From contig MGXV01000029.1 in the NCBI GenBank assembly GCA_001801485.1, forward strand, positions 960-7,795: DNA of 6,836 nt. Direction: 5' to 3'. Positions 5,774 through 6,836 of this stretch are shown here, in pieces (position 1 is the stretch's first letter; each line of letters begins with the position of its first letter). The translations under genes and the position numbers were made by a program. The stretch is from Gammaproteobacteria bacterium RIFCSPHIGHO2_12_FULL_37_14 (lineage in GTDB: Bacteria; Pseudomonadota; Gammaproteobacteria; DSM-16500). The notes below the pieces were generated by a model. The model was not told where the DNA came from, made no database searches, and saw only the letters and a list, made by a program, of their open reading frames with translations.

Positions 5774-6836
5774 ATGGATGTTGATTCAAATCGTAAAAAA
5801 ACACTATTAATTATATGCGCCACCGAATTTTTTACCTGCTTTGCATTTTTTGGCATGCTGAGTTTATTGATATTGTTTTTTGTTAGGCAGATGGGACTCC
5901 CCGAAAAAATTTCGTATAGTATGTTAGGAAATTTTGCATCGCTATCATACATTTCCGCCTTGATAGGTGGATTCTTGGGTGGTCGTTATTTAACATTTCG
6001 CTTCACATGCCTAGTGGGGCTTATTTTATTTTCTATTGGGTATTTTCTTTTAATGTATGATCAACAGATGATGTATATCGACACTGGTTTAACGCTAATT
6101 GCATGTGGTGGTGGACTATTTGAACCCAATATAAGAATCTTACTTGGCATTCATTATAATCAGTGCACCACTGAAGAGCGAAACACAGGCTTTACCTTAC
6201 TTCATGTTTTTAATATATGCGGACAAGTATCTGGCCCTATTGTGCTCACTTGTTTGGATCGAATCAAACCATCTTGGATGTTTGCCGCATCCGGTGTTGC
6301 TTGTGTGTTTGGTATCATCACTTTTTTAATCAATTATCAACATATTTCTAAATTTTCCACAGCTGAAAACAATAAAACTTCATTAGAGATTTGTCAGGGT
6401 CTTTTTGGAATAATTCTATTAATCGCTTTTGTTTTTTTCGTTCTTTATGAAAGAGATGTGAAATATGTTCTTGAGACTGTTTTTATTGGTGCATTTATCA
6501 CTTTTTTTATAATACTGCCGAGAGCAGATCATGTAATACGAACTAAAATTATGACGGTTTTTTTAATATTATCAGGATTAGTAGTTACAGAAATTTGTTT
6601 TAGGCAAATTTCAGGTGTCATAAATTTATTTACGATGACTTATATAAACAGAACCGTGTTTCATATCACCATTCCAACAGGTATTTTTCAATCAACTGAA
6701 TCATTTTTTATATTGGTTGTGTTTGCCTGGGTTTTAAGGCTTAGAAAAAAATTAGAAGAGAAAGGATGCGCTTTGTCTTCTGGAACTTCCATATCATTAG
6801 GCCTATTCAGTTTAAGTATTGCTTTTGGATGTTTGG
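5774..6836 (+). CDS. POT/PTR2-family (peptide) MFS transporter with altered signature, 3' end outside window
   Basis: The frame is open from ATG 5774 to the window end, giving 354 residues; full-length POT proteins are about 450-500, so the C-terminus is missing. It is strongly hydrophobic with repeated TM helices. POT features visible are TM1 A-T-E-F-F-T-C-F-A-F-F-G-M (16-28), which aligns with the family E-x-x-E-R-F-x-Y-Y-G; I-G-G-F-L-G-G-R (64-71) aligning with G-G-x-x-A-D-R; and G-L-F-E-P-N-I (114-120) aligning with G-x-F-K-P-N, followed by E-E-R-N-T-G-F. POT carriers import di- and tripeptides or related compounds with protons. Here the second Glu and the Arg of ExxER are Thr21 and Cys22, the loop Asp is Gly70 and the TM4 Lys is Glu117, so coupling and substrate may differ. 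AAGGA lies 6 bases before the start. It is probably co-transcribed with the small His-rich protein. Membership in the POT branch is likely, not certain. Confidence 0.8.
   Translation, partial: MDVDSNRKKTLLIICATEFFTCFAFFGMLSLLILFFVRQMGLPEKISYSMLGNFASLSYISALIGGFLGGRYLTFRFTCLVGLILFSIGYFLLMYDQQMMYIDTGLTLIACGGGLFEPNIRILLGIHYNQCTTEERNTGFTLLHVFNICGQVSGPIVLTCLDRIKPSWMFAASGVACVFGIITFLINYQHISKFSTAENNKTSLEICQGLFGIILLIAFVFFVLYERDVKYVLETVFIGAFITFFIILPRADHVIRTKIMTVFLILSGLVVTEICFRQISGVINLFTMTYINRTVFHITIPTGIFQSTESFFILVVFAWVLRLRKKLEEKGCALSSGTSISLGLFSLSIAFGCL

Overview
The window is AT-rich and densely coded, and all recognisable genes lie on the + strand. Protein style and the low GC suggest a gammaproteobacterium, possibly of the Legionella/Coxiella type. 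This is inferred from composition and protein resemblance only; no rRNA or other taxonomic marker is present. No tRNA, rRNA, CRISPR array, transposase or integrase was seen.

Left block (1-4485) is a tight five-gene run that is very probably one operon. It starts with the 3' part of a fused metalloenzyme: the end of a heme-oxygenase-like diiron oxidase (HDO) domain followed by a cupin domain. Next come a large multi-pass membrane protein of unknown function, a Rieske [2Fe-2S] ferredoxin, a Bcr/CflA-type major facilitator (MFS) drug/metabolite exporter and an alpha/beta hydrolase. Gaps run from an 8-base overlap to 2 bases, so translation is probably coupled. HDO plus cupin is the domain order of the N-nitrosourea-forming enzyme SznF. 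With an electron-transfer protein, an exporter and a hydrolase beside it, the block looks like part of a small-molecule (natural-product) pathway. The pathway reading is inference: the window begins inside the first gene, so upstream partners cannot be seen.

Middle block (4486-5262) is about 775 bases without a credible gene and unusually rich in hairpins. It holds a run of short hairpins just after the operon, three hairpins followed by T-runs, two diverged copies of a hairpin unit about 250 bases apart, and a perfect 15-base inverted repeat with a 26-base loop. It may hold the operon terminator, a structured RNA, the remains of a small non-autonomous mobile element, or several of these.

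Right block (5263-6836) holds two genes 25 bases apart. The first encodes a small His-rich protein resembling the conserved part of 'glycine-rich domain-containing protein' relatives. The second is a POT/PTR2-family transporter whose proton-coupling signature is altered and which runs off the end of the window.
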